From positions 1 through 33,392 of the forward strand of contig JAHEXP010000011.1 in assembly GCA_023252055.1 (NCBI GenBank): a DNA stretch of 33,392 nucleotides. The letters run 5' to 3'. Below the pieces are notes generated by a model. It was not told the DNA's origin. It was given only the letters and a program-made list of their open reading frames with translations, and made no database searches. The first letter of the stretch is position 1. Every line of letters starts with the position of its first letter. Below, piece by piece: positions 7,927 through 16,365 of the stretch. Position numbers and translations under genes: made by a program. The stretch is from Coriobacteriia bacterium. GTDB taxonomy: Bacteria > Actinomycetota > Coriobacteriia > Anaerosomatales > PALSA-660.

Positions 7927-9123
7927 ATGCGCTGGTTCCACATCGGCATGCGCGACCTCAAGATCACCGTTCGCGACCGCGCGTCGCTCGGGATCCTGCT
8001 CGTCATGCCCATGGTGCTCATCATCATCCTGAGCTCGGCGCTCGGGAACCTCGCGTCGAACCTCGGCAAGACGCCGGTGGCGATCGTGAACTTGGACAAG
8101 GGGAGCGTGGGCGCCCAGATCACCGACGGCTTCTTCACCGACGGTCAGCTGAGCGAACTGTTCCTGGCGAGCAGGATGCACGACCCGGAAGCGGCCCGTG
8201 CGCTCGTGGCGAACGGTGACCTGGCCGGCGCGCTCGTGGTCCCCGCTGACTTCTCGCGCCGGCTCAACACGGGCCGGCCCAGCGTGCTCACCCTCTACAC
8301 CGATCCGGGACGCCAGATCGCGGGAACGGTGTTCCGGAGCGTGGCCGAGTCGCTCTCGACCCGCGTGTCCGCCGCGTCGATCGCCGCGCGGACGAGCGCC
8401 TACTACGTGACCCGGCTCCGCGTGAAGGACCCGACGTTCGTGGGCCGCGTGATCGGGGAGGCGGTGCGCAGCGCCACCGAGACCGGCGCGCTGACCGCCG
8501 TCGGGCTCAAGGAGACGACCGCCGCCAAGGGCGAGGAGCTCTCGCAGCTGTCCTACTACTCGGGTGCGATGTCGGTCATGTTCCTGATGTTCGGCTCGAT
8601 GTTCGGGGCGTTCTCGCTCGTGCGCGAGCGGGACAACTGGACGCTGCCGCGCATGCTCATGACGCCCACGCCGCGTGCTGAGGTCCTCGGCGGCAAGATG
8701 CTCGGAGTCTTCCTCATCGGGATGTGTCAGTTCGCCGTTCTCGTGGCGTTCACGAGCGTACTGGGCGTGAAGTGGGGCGACCCGCTCGCGACCGTGCTCG
8801 TCGCGGCCTCGACCGTCGGCGCCGCCACCGGTCTCGCCGTCTTCATCGCGGCGATCGCCAAGACGGTGCGGGCGGTCTCGGGCCTCGCCCAGATGCTCAT
8901 CCAGTTCATGGCCGCGGTCGGCGGTTCGTTCGTGCCGGTGTCGGTGTTCCCGGCGTGGATGCAGCCGCTGCACTACGCCAGCGTCAACGGCTGGGCGATC
9001 GACGCGATCCTGTCCACGATGCGCGGCGGCAACACCCTCGCGGTCCTCCCGAACGTGGCCGCGCTGCTGGGGATGGCGGCGCTGTTCTTCACCATCGGCG
9101 CATGGCGGCTGCGATGGGAGTGA
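7927..9123 (+). CDS. ABC-2 type permease subunit 1
   Basis: 398 residues in the ABC2_membrane_3 / YhgE-like layout: one N-terminal membrane helix (ILLVMPMVLIIILSSALG), an extracytoplasmic domain of about 180 residues (PVAIVNLDKGSVG...), then five helices starting at SYYSGAMSVMFLMFGSMFGAF. The cytoplasmic loop RERDNWTLPRMLMTPTPR is the usual coupling region contacting the ATPase. It starts 14 bases after the ATPase gene. It is a paralogue of the next permease, with which it probably forms a heterodimer. Confidence 0.93.
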   Translation: MRWFHIGMRDLKITVRDRASLGILLVMPMVLIIILSSALGNLASNLGKTPVAIVNLDKGSVGAQITDGFFTDGQLSELFLASRMHDPEAARALVANGDLAGALVVPADFSRRLNTGRPSVLTLYTDPGRQIAGTVFRSVAESLSTRVSAASIAARTSAYYVTRLRVKDPTFVGRVIGEAVRSATETGALTAVGLKETTAAKGEELSQLSYYSGAMSVMFLMFGSMFGAFSLVRERDNWTLPRMLMTPTPRAEVLGGKMLGVFLIGMCQFAVLVAFTSVLGVKWGDPLATVLVAASTVGAATGLAVFIAAIAKTVRAVSGLAQMLIQFMAAVGGSFVPVSVFPAWMQPLHYASVNGWAIDAILSTMRGGNTLAVLPNVAALLGMAALFFTIGAWRLRWE

Positions 9124-10331
9124 AAGGGCTGCGCAAGATAGTCGATCTCGCCTGGCTGAACCTCCTGCAGGTCGCGAAGGACAGGACGGGCCTCATCACG
9201 CTCATCGGCGTCCCTCTGATGCTGACGTTCCTGTTCGGCACGATGCTCGGCGGCGGGGAGCGGCGCCTGACCGTCGCGGTCGCGGACCTCGACGGGACGG
9301 CGATCAGCGCGCAGGTGGCCGAGGCGCTCGACGCACGCAGCTACGCCGTCCAGAAGGTGGGCGAGGACCAGGCGCGCGCCATGACCTCGTCGGGCGAGGC
9401 GGTCGCAGGGGTCATCGTGCCCAAGGGCTTCGCGGCTGACGTGCTCGGCGGCGTCGATACGACCGTCACGATCGTGAAGGACCCGAGCTCCACCAGCGTC
9501 ATTGCGGTGGCGCAGGCGATCGACGGCCGGGTCCAGCGCATCGCCGCCAACGCCGAGACGATCAGGCTCGTGCAGCGCGCGTACCGCGAGGCTTCGGCTG
9601 CCAACGGCGCGGTCTACGCGTCACCGGAGCCGGACGCGATCTATCTCTACGCCGACCGCATCTGGTCGCCGACGCCGCCCCTGTCGGTCGAGGAGAGCAC
9701 GGTGGCGCGCTCCAAGGTGCGCAGCGACAACAACCAGGCGATGGGCTTCCAGCAATACTCGCTGGGATTCACGCTCACCTTCATGCTCTTCATGGGACTC
9801 GGATCGGCGGGCGGCTTCCTCGACGAGCGCGAGCAGGGGACGCTCACCAGGTTGCTCACCACTCCCACGAGCCGGACGTTGCTCGTGATCGGCAAGGTCG
9901 CCGGGATCTACGTGACGGTGCTGCTGCAGGCAGCGATCATGATCGGCTTCGGCGTCTTCATCTTCCACGTCCCGTGGGGCGACGACCCGCTCGGCGTGAT
10001 CATGATCATCTCGACCTACGCACTCGCCGCCACCGGTCTCGGCATCATGGTCTCGACCGTCGCCCGCACGCGCGGGCAGGTCTCGGCGATGACCGCCGTG
10101 GGCGCCACCGCGATGGCGATGCTCGGTGGCGCGTACTGGCCGCTCGACATCGTGAGTCCCGCGATGCGCACGATCGCGCTGGTGACACCGGTCGGCTGGG
10201 GGATGACGGGACTGACCGACGTCATCGTCCGGGCGCAGGGGCCCGTCCAGGCGATCCTGCCGTCGGCCGTCCTGCTCGGCATGGCGGCGGTGTTCCTCAC
10301 CGTCGGCGTGCTGCGACTGAAGATGGAGTAA
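9114..10331 (+). CDS. ABC-2 type permease subunit 2
   Basis: A 405-residue paralogue of the preceding permease with the same layout: helix near LITLIGVPLMLTFLFGTML, extracytoplasmic domain (VAVADLDGTAIS...), then helices from YSLGFTLTFMLFMGLG, with the coupling loop DEREQGTLTRLLTTPTSR. The start is uncertain: ATG 9102, ATG 9114 or GTG 9120 all overlap the upstream gene. ATG 9114 is chosen; GTG 9120 would give the GTGA coupling used elsewhere in this window. Translation is clearly coupled to subunit 1. Confidence 0.92.
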   Translation: MGVKGLRKIVDLAWLNLLQVAKDRTGLITLIGVPLMLTFLFGTMLGGGERRLTVAVADLDGTAISAQVAEALDARSYAVQKVGEDQARAMTSSGEAVAGVIVPKGFAADVLGGVDTTVTIVKDPSSTSVIAVAQAIDGRVQRIAANAETIRLVQRAYREASAANGAVYASPEPDAIYLYADRIWSPTPPLSVEESTVARSKVRSDNNQAMGFQQYSLGFTLTFMLFMGLGSAGGFLDEREQGTLTRLLTTPTSRTLLVIGKVAGIYVTVLLQAAIMIGFGVFIFHVPWGDDPLGVIMIISTYALAATGLGIMVSTVARTRGQVSAMTAVGATAMAMLGGAYWPLDIVSPAMRTIALVTPVGWGMTGLTDVIVRAQGPVQAILPSAVLLGMAAVFLTVGVLRLKME

Positions 10332-10335
10332 GGCG

Positions 10336-11055
10336 ATGGAAGAGCCGGGCCTGCCGTCGGTCTCCGAGGTGCTCGACCGTCTTCGCGAGCACGCGAATCC
10401 CGTGAACGTGGCCGGGATGGCGCGTTTCGGGATCGCCGGCGCCGGGACCCTGGGCGTGCCCATGCCGGTCACGCGTGGGATCGCCCGTGCCCTCGGCAAG
10501 GCCAGGCGCGCTGACCCGGAAGGCGCCCACGCGCTGGCGGCTGCTTTGTGGAGCAGCGGCGTTCACGAGGCCCGCATCCTTGCCACGCTCGTGGACGTGC
10601 CGGGGCTGGTCACGCGCGACCAAGCGCGCGCCTGGGCGGCGGACCTGGATTCCTGGGACGTCTGCGACCAGCTGTGCAGCAACCTGCTCGCCTCCACGCC
10701 CTTCGCGATCGAGCTCGTCGGGGAGTGGACCTGCGCGGAGCCCGAGTTCGTGAAGCGCGCGGGGTTCGTCGTCATCTGTGCGCTGACGGTCCACGACAAG
10801 ACGGCGGCCGACGACGTGTTCGTGCGCTTCCTCCCGCTGATCGAGCGCGAAGCTGCCGACGAGCGCAACTTCGTGAAGAAGGCGGTCAACTGGGCGCTGC
10901 GCCAGATCGGGAAACGGGACCGTTACCTGCACGCTGCGGCGGTTGCCGTCGCGCTCCGCTTGCGGGACAGTGGGTCGAGGGCGGCCCGTTGGGTCGCCTC
11001 CGATGCACTCCGCGAACTGAGCGACGAGCGGATCGTCGCCCGCATCCGCGCCTAG
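10336..11055 (+). CDS. AlkD-type DNA alkylation repair glycosylase
   Basis: A 239-residue, all-helical HEAT-like protein of the AlkC/AlkD family (PF08713), which excises alkylated purines. Key residues of Bacillus cereus AlkD (W109, D113, W187) have counterparts at almost the same numbers: W107 and D111 in SWDVCDQL, W186 in VNWALRQIGKRD. It starts four bases after the second permease stop, so it is probably co-transcribed with the exporter. Whether exporter and repair enzyme answer the same toxic compound is speculation. The next gene follows a 51-bp gap. Confidence 0.9.
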   Translation: MEEPGLPSVSEVLDRLREHANPVNVAGMARFGIAGAGTLGVPMPVTRGIARALGKARRADPEGAHALAAALWSSGVHEARILATLVDVPGLVTRDQARAWAADLDSWDVCDQLCSNLLASTPFAIELVGEWTCAEPEFVKRAGFVVICALTVHDKTAADDVFVRFLPLIEREAADERNFVKKAVNWALRQIGKRDRYLHAAAVAVALRLRDSGSRAARWVASDALRELSDERIVARIRA

Positions 11056-11106
11056 ACCGGACACCGAACGCAGATCCCACCCACCGACAGAAGGGACGCC
11101 GGGAAG

Positions 11107-12477
11107 ATGGCCGCACCCCAGGACGCCACCGACCCCAAAGCGGTCTTCGCCGCCATAGCGACCCTGATCGTGTGGTCCAGCGCGTTCGCCGGGATCTCAG
11201 TCGTCGTCGGGCCCGGCGGCGGCTACGGTCCGGGGCAAGCCGCGCTGCTGAGATTCCTCGTCGCTTCCGCCACCATGGCCGTGGTCGCGACCGTCACACG
11301 GATGCGGCTTCCCAAGCGCGAGGACCTGCCGCGCATCGCACTCGCCGCGCTCTTCGGCATCACGATCTACCACCTGGGATTCACCTTCGGCGAGACGAAG
11401 GTGTCGGCCGGGGCTGCTGCGCTGATCATCGCTTCCGGCCCGATCTGGACGGCGCTCCTCGCTGTCTTCTTCCTCGGCGAGCGGTTCAACCGCTGGGGAT
11501 GGGGCGGCGTTGCGCTCGCGTTCTCAGGGGTCGCGGCCATCGCGTTCGGTGAAGGCGGCGGGTTCCGGCTCGAACCGATGGCGCTTTTGGTGATGATGGC
11601 GTCGTTCTCCACCGCGATCTACTTCGTCATCGGGAAGAAGCCCCTGCGTAAGTACACGTCTCTGGAATTCACGAGCTACGTGATCTGGATCGGCGTCCTG
11701 CCGATGCTCTACTTCCTCCCGGGCCTCGTGCAGCAACTTCCCGCGGCGCCGACGTCCTCGACGCTGACGATCGTGTTCCTCGGCATCTTCCCGGGCGCGC
11801 TCGCGTACTTCCTGTGGAGCTACGCGCTCGCGCGGATGCCCGCCTCCACCACAGCGAGCTTCCTGTACGCGCAGCCGGTGCTCGCCACGTTCGTGGCGTG
11901 GCTGTGGCAGGGCGTCGTCCCCGGGCCGGTGACGCTGGCGGGCGGGGCCTTGGCGCTGGCGGGCGTCATCCTCGTTCAGACCAAGGGGCGGCCGCGGGGG
12001 ATCGTGCGTGTGACGGTTGCCACCAGTCCGCGCGAGCGGGCCGCCGTGCGCAAGCTGGCGATGGAGACGATGGCCAACATGTCGAGCCACCTCGGCCTCC
12101 CGGACGGACACTTCGACGAGGAGCTCGCGAACTTCGACGTGTGGTACGGCGGGGAAAAGGGCCGCGCGTTGCTCGCCACGGTCGACGGGGCGCCGGCAGC
12201 GTGTGCGGTGCTACGCGCCTGGGGGGACGGCGACGCGGAGATGCGCCGCCTGTACGTGAAGCCGGAGTTCCGGCGCCGCGGGCTCGCTCGCGCGCTTGTG
12301 CGCGCCGCTGTCGAGCAAGCCGCAGGCGCGGGATACCGGCGCGTGGTGCTCGTGACGTCCAACGAGTTCGAGGGCGCGGCGGACCTGTACGCCGCAGAGG
12401 GTTTCGCCGAGATCCAGCCCTACCGCCCGGCGGTTGCCCGTGCGGCGTTGGCGCTCGCCCGCGACCTGCGGGGATGA
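11107..12477 (+). CDS. EamA/DMT transporter fused to a GNAT N-acetyltransferase
   Basis: A 456-residue protein. Residues ~10-298 are a complete EamA transporter: two repeats of five helices, the first beginning AAIATLIVWSSAFAGISVVV, the second ending ALALAGVILVQTKGR. Residues ~305-456 are a complete GNAT domain: EMRRLYVKPEFRRRGLARAL is motif A with the acetyl-CoA loop RRRGLA, followed by VLVTSNEFEGAADLYAAEGF as motif B. No stop or frameshift separates them. A GTG near 12004 could also produce a free GNAT. The context suggests acetylation of the exported amine or amino acid, which is inference. The ATG lies in GGGAAGATG after GAAGGGACGCC. Confidence 0.93.
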   Translation: MAAPQDATDPKAVFAAIATLIVWSSAFAGISVVVGPGGGYGPGQAALLRFLVASATMAVVATVTRMRLPKREDLPRIALAALFGITIYHLGFTFGETKVSAGAAALIIASGPIWTALLAVFFLGERFNRWGWGGVALAFSGVAAIAFGEGGGFRLEPMALLVMMASFSTAIYFVIGKKPLRKYTSLEFTSYVIWIGVLPMLYFLPGLVQQLPAAPTSSTLTIVFLGIFPGALAYFLWSYALARMPASTTASFLYAQPVLATFVAWLWQGVVPGPVTLAGGALALAGVILVQTKGRPRGIVRVTVATSPRERAAVRKLAMETMANMSSHLGLPDGHFDEELANFDVWYGGEKGRALLATVDGAPAACAVLRAWGDGDAEMRRLYVKPEFRRRGLARALVRAAVEQAAGAGYRRVVLVTSNEFEGAADLYAAEGFAEIQPYRPAVARAALALARDLRG

Positions 12478-12484
12478 GTGCACG

Positions 12485-12502
12485 CCGGCGGTGTCACGCC
12501 GG
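12485..12502 (+). terminator. Weak hairpin after the EamA-GNAT gene
   Basis: A 6-bp inverted repeat CCGGCG-gtgtca-CGCCGG eight bases after the stop codon, without a T-tract. It may be a weak terminator or an operator for the lipoprotein gene. Confidence 0.3.
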
Positions 12503-12550
12503 TGATGTACCATTCCCCGAGTGAATGGATGCCCTAGGAGGGTCAAGACT

Positions 12551-13138
12551 ATGAAGAGATCCACGGCCGCGCTCGCGGCTGCTGTGCTCGTGACCGTCGC
12601 GCTCGCGCTCGCCGGGTGCTCGTCCTGGTTCGAGAGCCCCGCGAAGCCCGCCAACGAGGCGATCGCCGTGGCCAACCAGCACCTGAAGGCGGCCGTCGCG
12701 GTCGAGAGCCAGGTCGCGTCGGCCGGAGCATCGCTGCAGTCGCTGCCGTACACGCGCGCCGGGGCGAAGGACGCGCTGGTCATCACCGCGTCGGTCAAGC
12801 AGTCGCTCAAGACCGAACGCACCGAGCTCGAGGCCGCCAAGTCCGCGATGGAGGGCATCGGCAAGCTCGAGGTCGCGGAGATGTTCAAGCAGTACGCAAC
12901 TCTCGAGGCTGCCGCGATCGACGCCCGCATCGCGCTCGTGGACGGGTACTCGCGGCTCTACGACGCGATGGACCGGCTCTACAGCGCGCAGGTGAAGACG
13001 AAGAACAACGTGGACACACAGGACACCATCAAGGCGATCCAGCAGATGCAGCAGGAAGTCAGCGCGCTCGCCGATACCGCATCGCAGGCCGCCAAGTCGG
13101 CGTCCGACTACTTCCTCAGCAACAAGCTCGGCGGATAA
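12551..13138 (+). CDS. Small helical lipoprotein of unknown function
   Basis: A 195-residue protein with an N-terminal lipoprotein signal: MKRSTAALAAAVLVT, then the lipobox LALAGC with the lipidated cysteine at residue 23. The mature part is Ala/Lys/Glu-rich and predicted to be helical or coiled-coil (for example KTERTELEAAKSAMEGIGKLEVAEMFKQ, split by short breaks). It would sit on the outer face of the membrane. I recognise no family. AGGAGG lies eight bases before the ATG, a strong start signal. It is monocistronic: the following gene is convergent. Confidence 0.88.
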   Translation: MKRSTAALAAAVLVTVALALAGCSSWFESPAKPANEAIAVANQHLKAAVAVESQVASAGASLQSLPYTRAGAKDALVITASVKQSLKTERTELEAAKSAMEGIGKLEVAEMFKQYATLEAAAIDARIALVDGYSRLYDAMDRLYSAQVKTKNNVDTQDTIKAIQQMQQEVSALADTASQAAKSASDYFLSNKLGG

Positions 13139-13185
13139 CCGCACCCCGGGGCGTCGCCGCAGCGCCCACGCTCGGCGGGGTCTCG

Positions 13186-13464
13186 TCAGCGTTCCGCGAA
13201 GCCGGTCAGCCCTTCGGGGGTCTCGGATACGGTCTCAACGGCGTCGACCCTCGCGTGCTCGGGGCCGTGCGCCACGTATGCAAGGGCCTGCTCGACCGCG
13301 GCCGGACTGCCTTCGAATACCGCCTCGACACGTCCGTCGTCCAGGTTGCGCACCCAGCCGGTCACACCGATGCCCGCGACCGCCTGGACGGTCGACTGAC
13401 GAAAGTACACACGCTGCACGCGGCCGCTCACGAGTGCGCGAACGCGGATGTCATGTGATTCCAT
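13186..13464 (-). CDS. acyP: Acylphosphatase
   Basis: A 92-residue cytosolic enzyme hydrolysing acyl phosphates such as acetyl phosphate. The signature is VSGRVQRVYFR with catalytic R22, followed by GWVRNLDDGRVEAVFEG with catalytic N40; both numbers match the R23/N41 of the family. The usual GRVQGVxFR has Arg instead of the second Gly, which is tolerated in some members. The ATG at 13464 follows GGAGGTGGGAC. It is divergent from the nitroreductase across 62 bp. Confidence 0.95.
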   Translation of the reverse strand: MESHDIRVRALVSGRVQRVYFRQSTVQAVAGIGVTGWVRNLDDGRVEAVFEGSPAAVEQALAYVAHGPEHARVDAVETVSETPEGLTGFAER

Positions 13465-13480
13465 GTCCCACCTCCGGGGG

Positions 13481-13486
13481 TAGAAT
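13481..13486 (+). promoter_or_regulatory. Candidate -10 element of the nitroreductase gene
   Basis: TAGAAT in the divergent region, 40 bases before the start codon; no clear -35 upstream. Confidence 0.35.
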
Positions 13487-13526
13487 CGCCCGCAGGACCA
13501 CCGCGCGCAACCACTTGGGGGAAACG

Positions 13527-14327
13527 ATGCCTGCACATCCTGCGTTCGACGCCGATCGCTGGTCCGATGCGGTGGCGGTGCGCCGCTCGCGTCGCGCGTA
13601 CGACGCCGCAGCGACCGACCCCGGGAAGCTCGAGGTGCTCGCAGCCACGGCAGCGACCTTCATGCCTTTCGAGGATGCCCGGGCCGTTGTCGTCCATGAC
13701 ATCCCCGCGAACCTCTTCAGCGGCATCATCGGCTCGTACGGCAAGGTCACCGGCGCCACGTCGGCGATCCTGTTCATCTGCGACTCGACCTCTCCGAACG
13801 CCGACGAACACTGCGGCTACACCGGCGAAGGCGTGGTCCTCGAGGCCACCGCGCTCGGGCTGGGCACGTGCTGGATCAGCGGCTCGTTCTCCCGTAGCGT
13901 CTCCGCCGGCCTCGTGGAGCTCAAGGAGGGCGAGATCGTGCGGGCCGCCTCCCCCGTGGGAGCAGCGACCGCGGCCCTGTCCGGGACCGAACGGCTCCTC
14001 TACGGGCAGGCGCGACCCAAGTTCCGGCGTCCGCTCGACGTGATCGCCCCCGGGCACGAGACGTGGCCGGCATGGGCCGGGGAGGGTGCACGCGCCGCCC
14101 GCGTCGCACCGTCCGCCATCAACCGCCAGCCCTGGCGCTTCCGCTACGAGAACGGTTCCGTGGTCGTGGGCGCGACCGGGTCCGCTCCGGGGACCGGCCG
14201 GCTCGACTGCGGCATCGCGATGCTGCACTTCGAGTTGGGCGCACGGTCCGAGGGCAGCGACGGCGCGTGGGTCGCTGCGGCGGCTCCCGATGTCGCCCGG
14301 TGGGAGCCCTTCTCCCAGGCCCTGTGA
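13527..14327 (+). CDS. Nitroreductase-family protein (TM1586 type)
   Basis: A 266-residue protein resembling the TM1586-like nitroreductases, in which the two halves of a nitroreductase dimer are fused in one chain. An N-terminal VRRSRRAYDA is the FMN-phosphate-binding arginine cluster, GYTGEGVVLEATALGLGTCWISGSF is the helix-strand of the first half, and RAARVAPSAINRQPWRF is the S-x-x-N-x-Q-P-W flavin motif of the second half. It is probably an FMN-dependent oxidoreductase of unknown substrate. The ATG follows TTGGGGGAAACG. A candidate -10 (TAGAAT) lies upstream. Confidence 0.88.
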   Translation: MPAHPAFDADRWSDAVAVRRSRRAYDAAATDPGKLEVLAATAATFMPFEDARAVVVHDIPANLFSGIIGSYGKVTGATSAILFICDSTSPNADEHCGYTGEGVVLEATALGLGTCWISGSFSRSVSAGLVELKEGEIVRAASPVGAATAALSGTERLLYGQARPKFRRPLDVIAPGHETWPAWAGEGARAARVAPSAINRQPWRFRYENGSVVVGATGSAPGTGRLDCGIAMLHFELGARSEGSDGAWVAAAAPDVARWEPFSQAL

Positions 14328-14449
14328 ATCCCCCGCGCGTGCTGTCGTGCGGAAAGAGGGATGGCATGGACTAGCATGGACGTCGCGGCGGCTGTGACTG
14401 CTGCACGAGCGACCACGGACCACGGTGAGCCGGCGAGCGGAGGCGGGAC

Positions 14450-14680
14450 GTGACCGACGACGACAGCGCTGCGGACATCGATGCGCCGGTACCGATGCGC
14501 ACGAAGGTGACAGCGGGCGTGATCGGCCTCGTCGTTCTGGTGGCCGCGGGCGCGGCCCTCATGCGCATCGAGAGTCCCGCGATCCGCCCGGACCAGACGC
14601 CGCCACCCGGGCACTACGCGATGTCATGCGGCCTGTGCCACACGCTGTCCGCGACCGCCCCGATCATCGGAGTGAGATGA
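14450..14680 (+). CDS. Mini c-type cytochrome-like membrane protein (one CxxCH)
   Basis: A 76-residue protein: short acidic N-terminus, one membrane helix (VTAGVIGLVVLVAAGAALM, ~20-38), then an outside tail ending in HYAMSCGLCHTLSATAPIIGVR (broken here at residue 56: H55 is followed by a C-G-L-C-H heme motif). The short spacing of a histidine before CxxCH, and the preceding Pro-rich stretch, recall magnetochrome/NapC-like mini-domains, but the similarity is short. The GTG start follows GGAGGCGGGAC. Its stop overlaps the ATG of the hemolysin III gene (ATGA), so the two are translationally coupled. Heme attachment would need a cytochrome c maturation system elsewhere. Confidence 0.75.
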   Translation: MTDDDSAADIDAPVPMRTKVTAGVIGLVVLVAAGAALMRIESPAIRPDQTPPPGHYAMSCGLCHTLSATAPIIGVR

Positions 14681-15381
14681 GTCAGAAGACACCGGCCGCC
14701 GGCCCGGCCAGCGACGTCGCACGCGGCGAGCACGCCGGCCGCGACTACACGGTCGGCGAGGAGATCGCCAACAGCGTCACCCACGGTCTCGGCGTCGCGT
14801 TCTCGATCGTGGCGCTCACGTTGCTCGTGGGAGGAGCGGTGCTCTACGGTGACTCGTGGGCGTTGGCCGGCGGGATCGTCTTCGGCGTATCGCTCATCCT
14901 GCTCTACACCGGTTCCACGCTCTACCACGCGATCCCGTTCCCGAAGGCCCGCCACGTCTTCAAGATCGTGGACCACTCTGCGATCTACGTGCTGATCGCC
15001 GGGTCCTACACGCCGTTCACGCTCGTCACGATGCGGGCCAACGGCGGCTGGTGGATGTTCGCGATCGTTTGGACGCTCGCCGTCATCGGCATCTCCACGG
15101 AAGCGTTCTGGACGTACCGGCCGCGGTGGCTGTCGGCGGTCGTCTACCTGTTCATGGGCTGGCTGGCGGTATTCATGATCGGGCCCATGCGGGCGTCGCT
15201 CGCACCGAACGGCCTGGCGCTGCTGGTCGCCGGCGGGCTCTGCTACACGCTGGGAACGGTCTTCTACGTCTACAAGAAGGTGCCGTACTTCCACATGGTG
15301 TGGCATCTGTGGGTGCTTGCGGGCAGCATCTGCCACTTCCTCGCAGTGCTCCTGTACGTGGTCCCGCTCTCCGCCCGCTAG
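14677..15381 (+). CDS. Hemolysin III / PAQR family membrane protein (TrhA-like)
   Basis: A 234-residue protein with seven membrane helices. The family motifs are present: NSVTHGLGVAFSIVAL, GSTLYHAIPF, DHSAIYVLIAGSYTPF and HMVWHLWVLAGSICHFLAV, with the histidines and acidic residues that form the metal site in PAQR proteins. Bacterial members are linked to membrane-lipid/fluidity homeostasis; actual haemolysis is doubtful. GGAG lies just before the ATG inside the upstream gene. It converges with the next gene (19 bp). Confidence 0.94.
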   Translation: MSQKTPAAGPASDVARGEHAGRDYTVGEEIANSVTHGLGVAFSIVALTLLVGGAVLYGDSWALAGGIVFGVSLILLYTGSTLYHAIPFPKARHVFKIVDHSAIYVLIAGSYTPFTLVTMRANGGWWMFAIVWTLAVIGISTEAFWTYRPRWLSAVVYLFMGWLAVFMIGPMRASLAPNGLALLVAGGLCYTLGTVFYVYKKVPYFHMVWHLWVLAGSICHFLAVLLYVVPLSAR

Positions 15382-15400
15382 GGTCGCGCTCCCGCCGATC

Positions 15401-16147
15401 TCAGGAAGCGACCTCGATGTGGGCAGTGGGGTCGAACGGGTTGCTGCGCACCACGAAGGCGAACAGGTAGGGGTAGTTCGTCTTGAGGTGGCCGACGTAG
15501 CCGAGCCACTCGCCGAGCAAGCGGCCGTACGCGCGCGCCATGTCGACCTGCAGGTGGGCGCGGTCGGACTGCGACAGCTGCGACAGGTCCCCACGCGCCG
15601 ATAGTTCCTCGCTCAGGTGCGAGACCGCCCAAAGCATGTCGGCGAACGTGGCGTGCTCCAGGAGGTTGCCGTTCTGGAGAAGGCCGAGCACGAACGGACG
15701 CTGCTGCTCGAGCATGGAGCGAAGCTCCTCGATGTCACCACCGGTGAGGTCCATCTTGTGCTGGTCGCCGCACACCGCGAGCCGGTGGGCGCGGAAGTCT
15801 TTCGGCTCCCACGATGCGGTGAACAGCATGTGGGGCCGGTCCTCGTCGAGGTCGACGTCGAAGGAGCACAGGCGGCCGATGAGGTCGCTACCCGTCTGCG
15901 AGAAGAACGCCCCGATCACCATGTTCATCTTGTTCAGCAGCTCGTGACGCTCCCGGGCGGCGATCAGGCGGTTGATGAACAGGCCGACGATCAGCACATT
16001 GAGCGGGATGAACGCGATGTCGAGCAGCGTGTAGAAGCCCATCGTCGACCGGAGGTCGCCGTACGCCGCAAAGTCGATGGCGTAGAACGCGGCTGAGGCC
16101 AGCAGCAGCCCCCCGATGAGCCACATGACGGACGGCGGTCGTCTCAC
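15401..16147 (-). CDS. Unknown two-helix membrane protein with cytosolic domain
   Basis: 248 residues. Two N-terminal membrane helices (SVMWLIGGLLLASAAFYAID and FIPLNVLIVGLFINRLIAA) are followed by a charged connector (ARERHELLNKMNMV) and a helical, cytosolic domain of about 170 residues with no recognised catalytic motif (IGAFFSQTGSDLIGRL, TASWEPKDFRAHRL, GYVGHLKTNYPYLFAFVVRSNPF). I have the impression that LNMVIGAFFS-type proteins recur in anaerobes but know no function. The GTG at 16147 is preferred because AGGAGC lies six bases upstream; longer starts add only a charged tail. Confidence 0.82.
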   Translation of the reverse strand: MRRPPSVMWLIGGLLLASAAFYAIDFAAYGDLRSTMGFYTLLDIAFIPLNVLIVGLFINRLIAARERHELLNKMNMVIGAFFSQTGSDLIGRLCSFDVDLDEDRPHMLFTASWEPKDFRAHRLAVCGDQHKMDLTGGDIEELRSMLEQQRPFVLGLLQNGNLLEHATFADMLWAVSHLSEELSARGDLSQLSQSDRAHLQVDMARAYGRLLGEWLGYVGHLKTNYPYLFAFVVRSNPFDPTAHIEVAS

Positions 16148-16365
16148 GAACTGCTCCTGTCGTTCGGTGTCGCGGCGCGTGCCGCCCGGGGCCGCACGCA
16201 CACCCGGCGTTACGCTGTCGTCTCAGTATCCCCGTTACGGCGGTGACCGGTGTGGAATGGACACCGTACCCGGCCACGACGACGATGTGAGCACGCTCCC
16301 GCGATCGCGGTCGGCGCGCGTCCCGCCCCATTTCCGGCACCCGTCCCACGACCAGGAGGACGCCG
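16148..16365. promoter_or_regulatory. Divergent intergenic region, unknown membrane protein / flavoreductase
   Basis: 218 bases without a supported gene. It contains a 6-bp inverted repeat CGGTGT-ggaatgg-ACACCG (16248-16266), which could be an operator or small hairpin. No convincing -35/-10 pair was found on either strand. Confidence 0.3.

Noticed and set aside
12004-12477. Separate GNAT gene starting at an internal GTG
   Set aside because: The frame is continuous with the EamA part and no stop separates them, so a fusion is the simpler reading; an additional internal start cannot be excluded.
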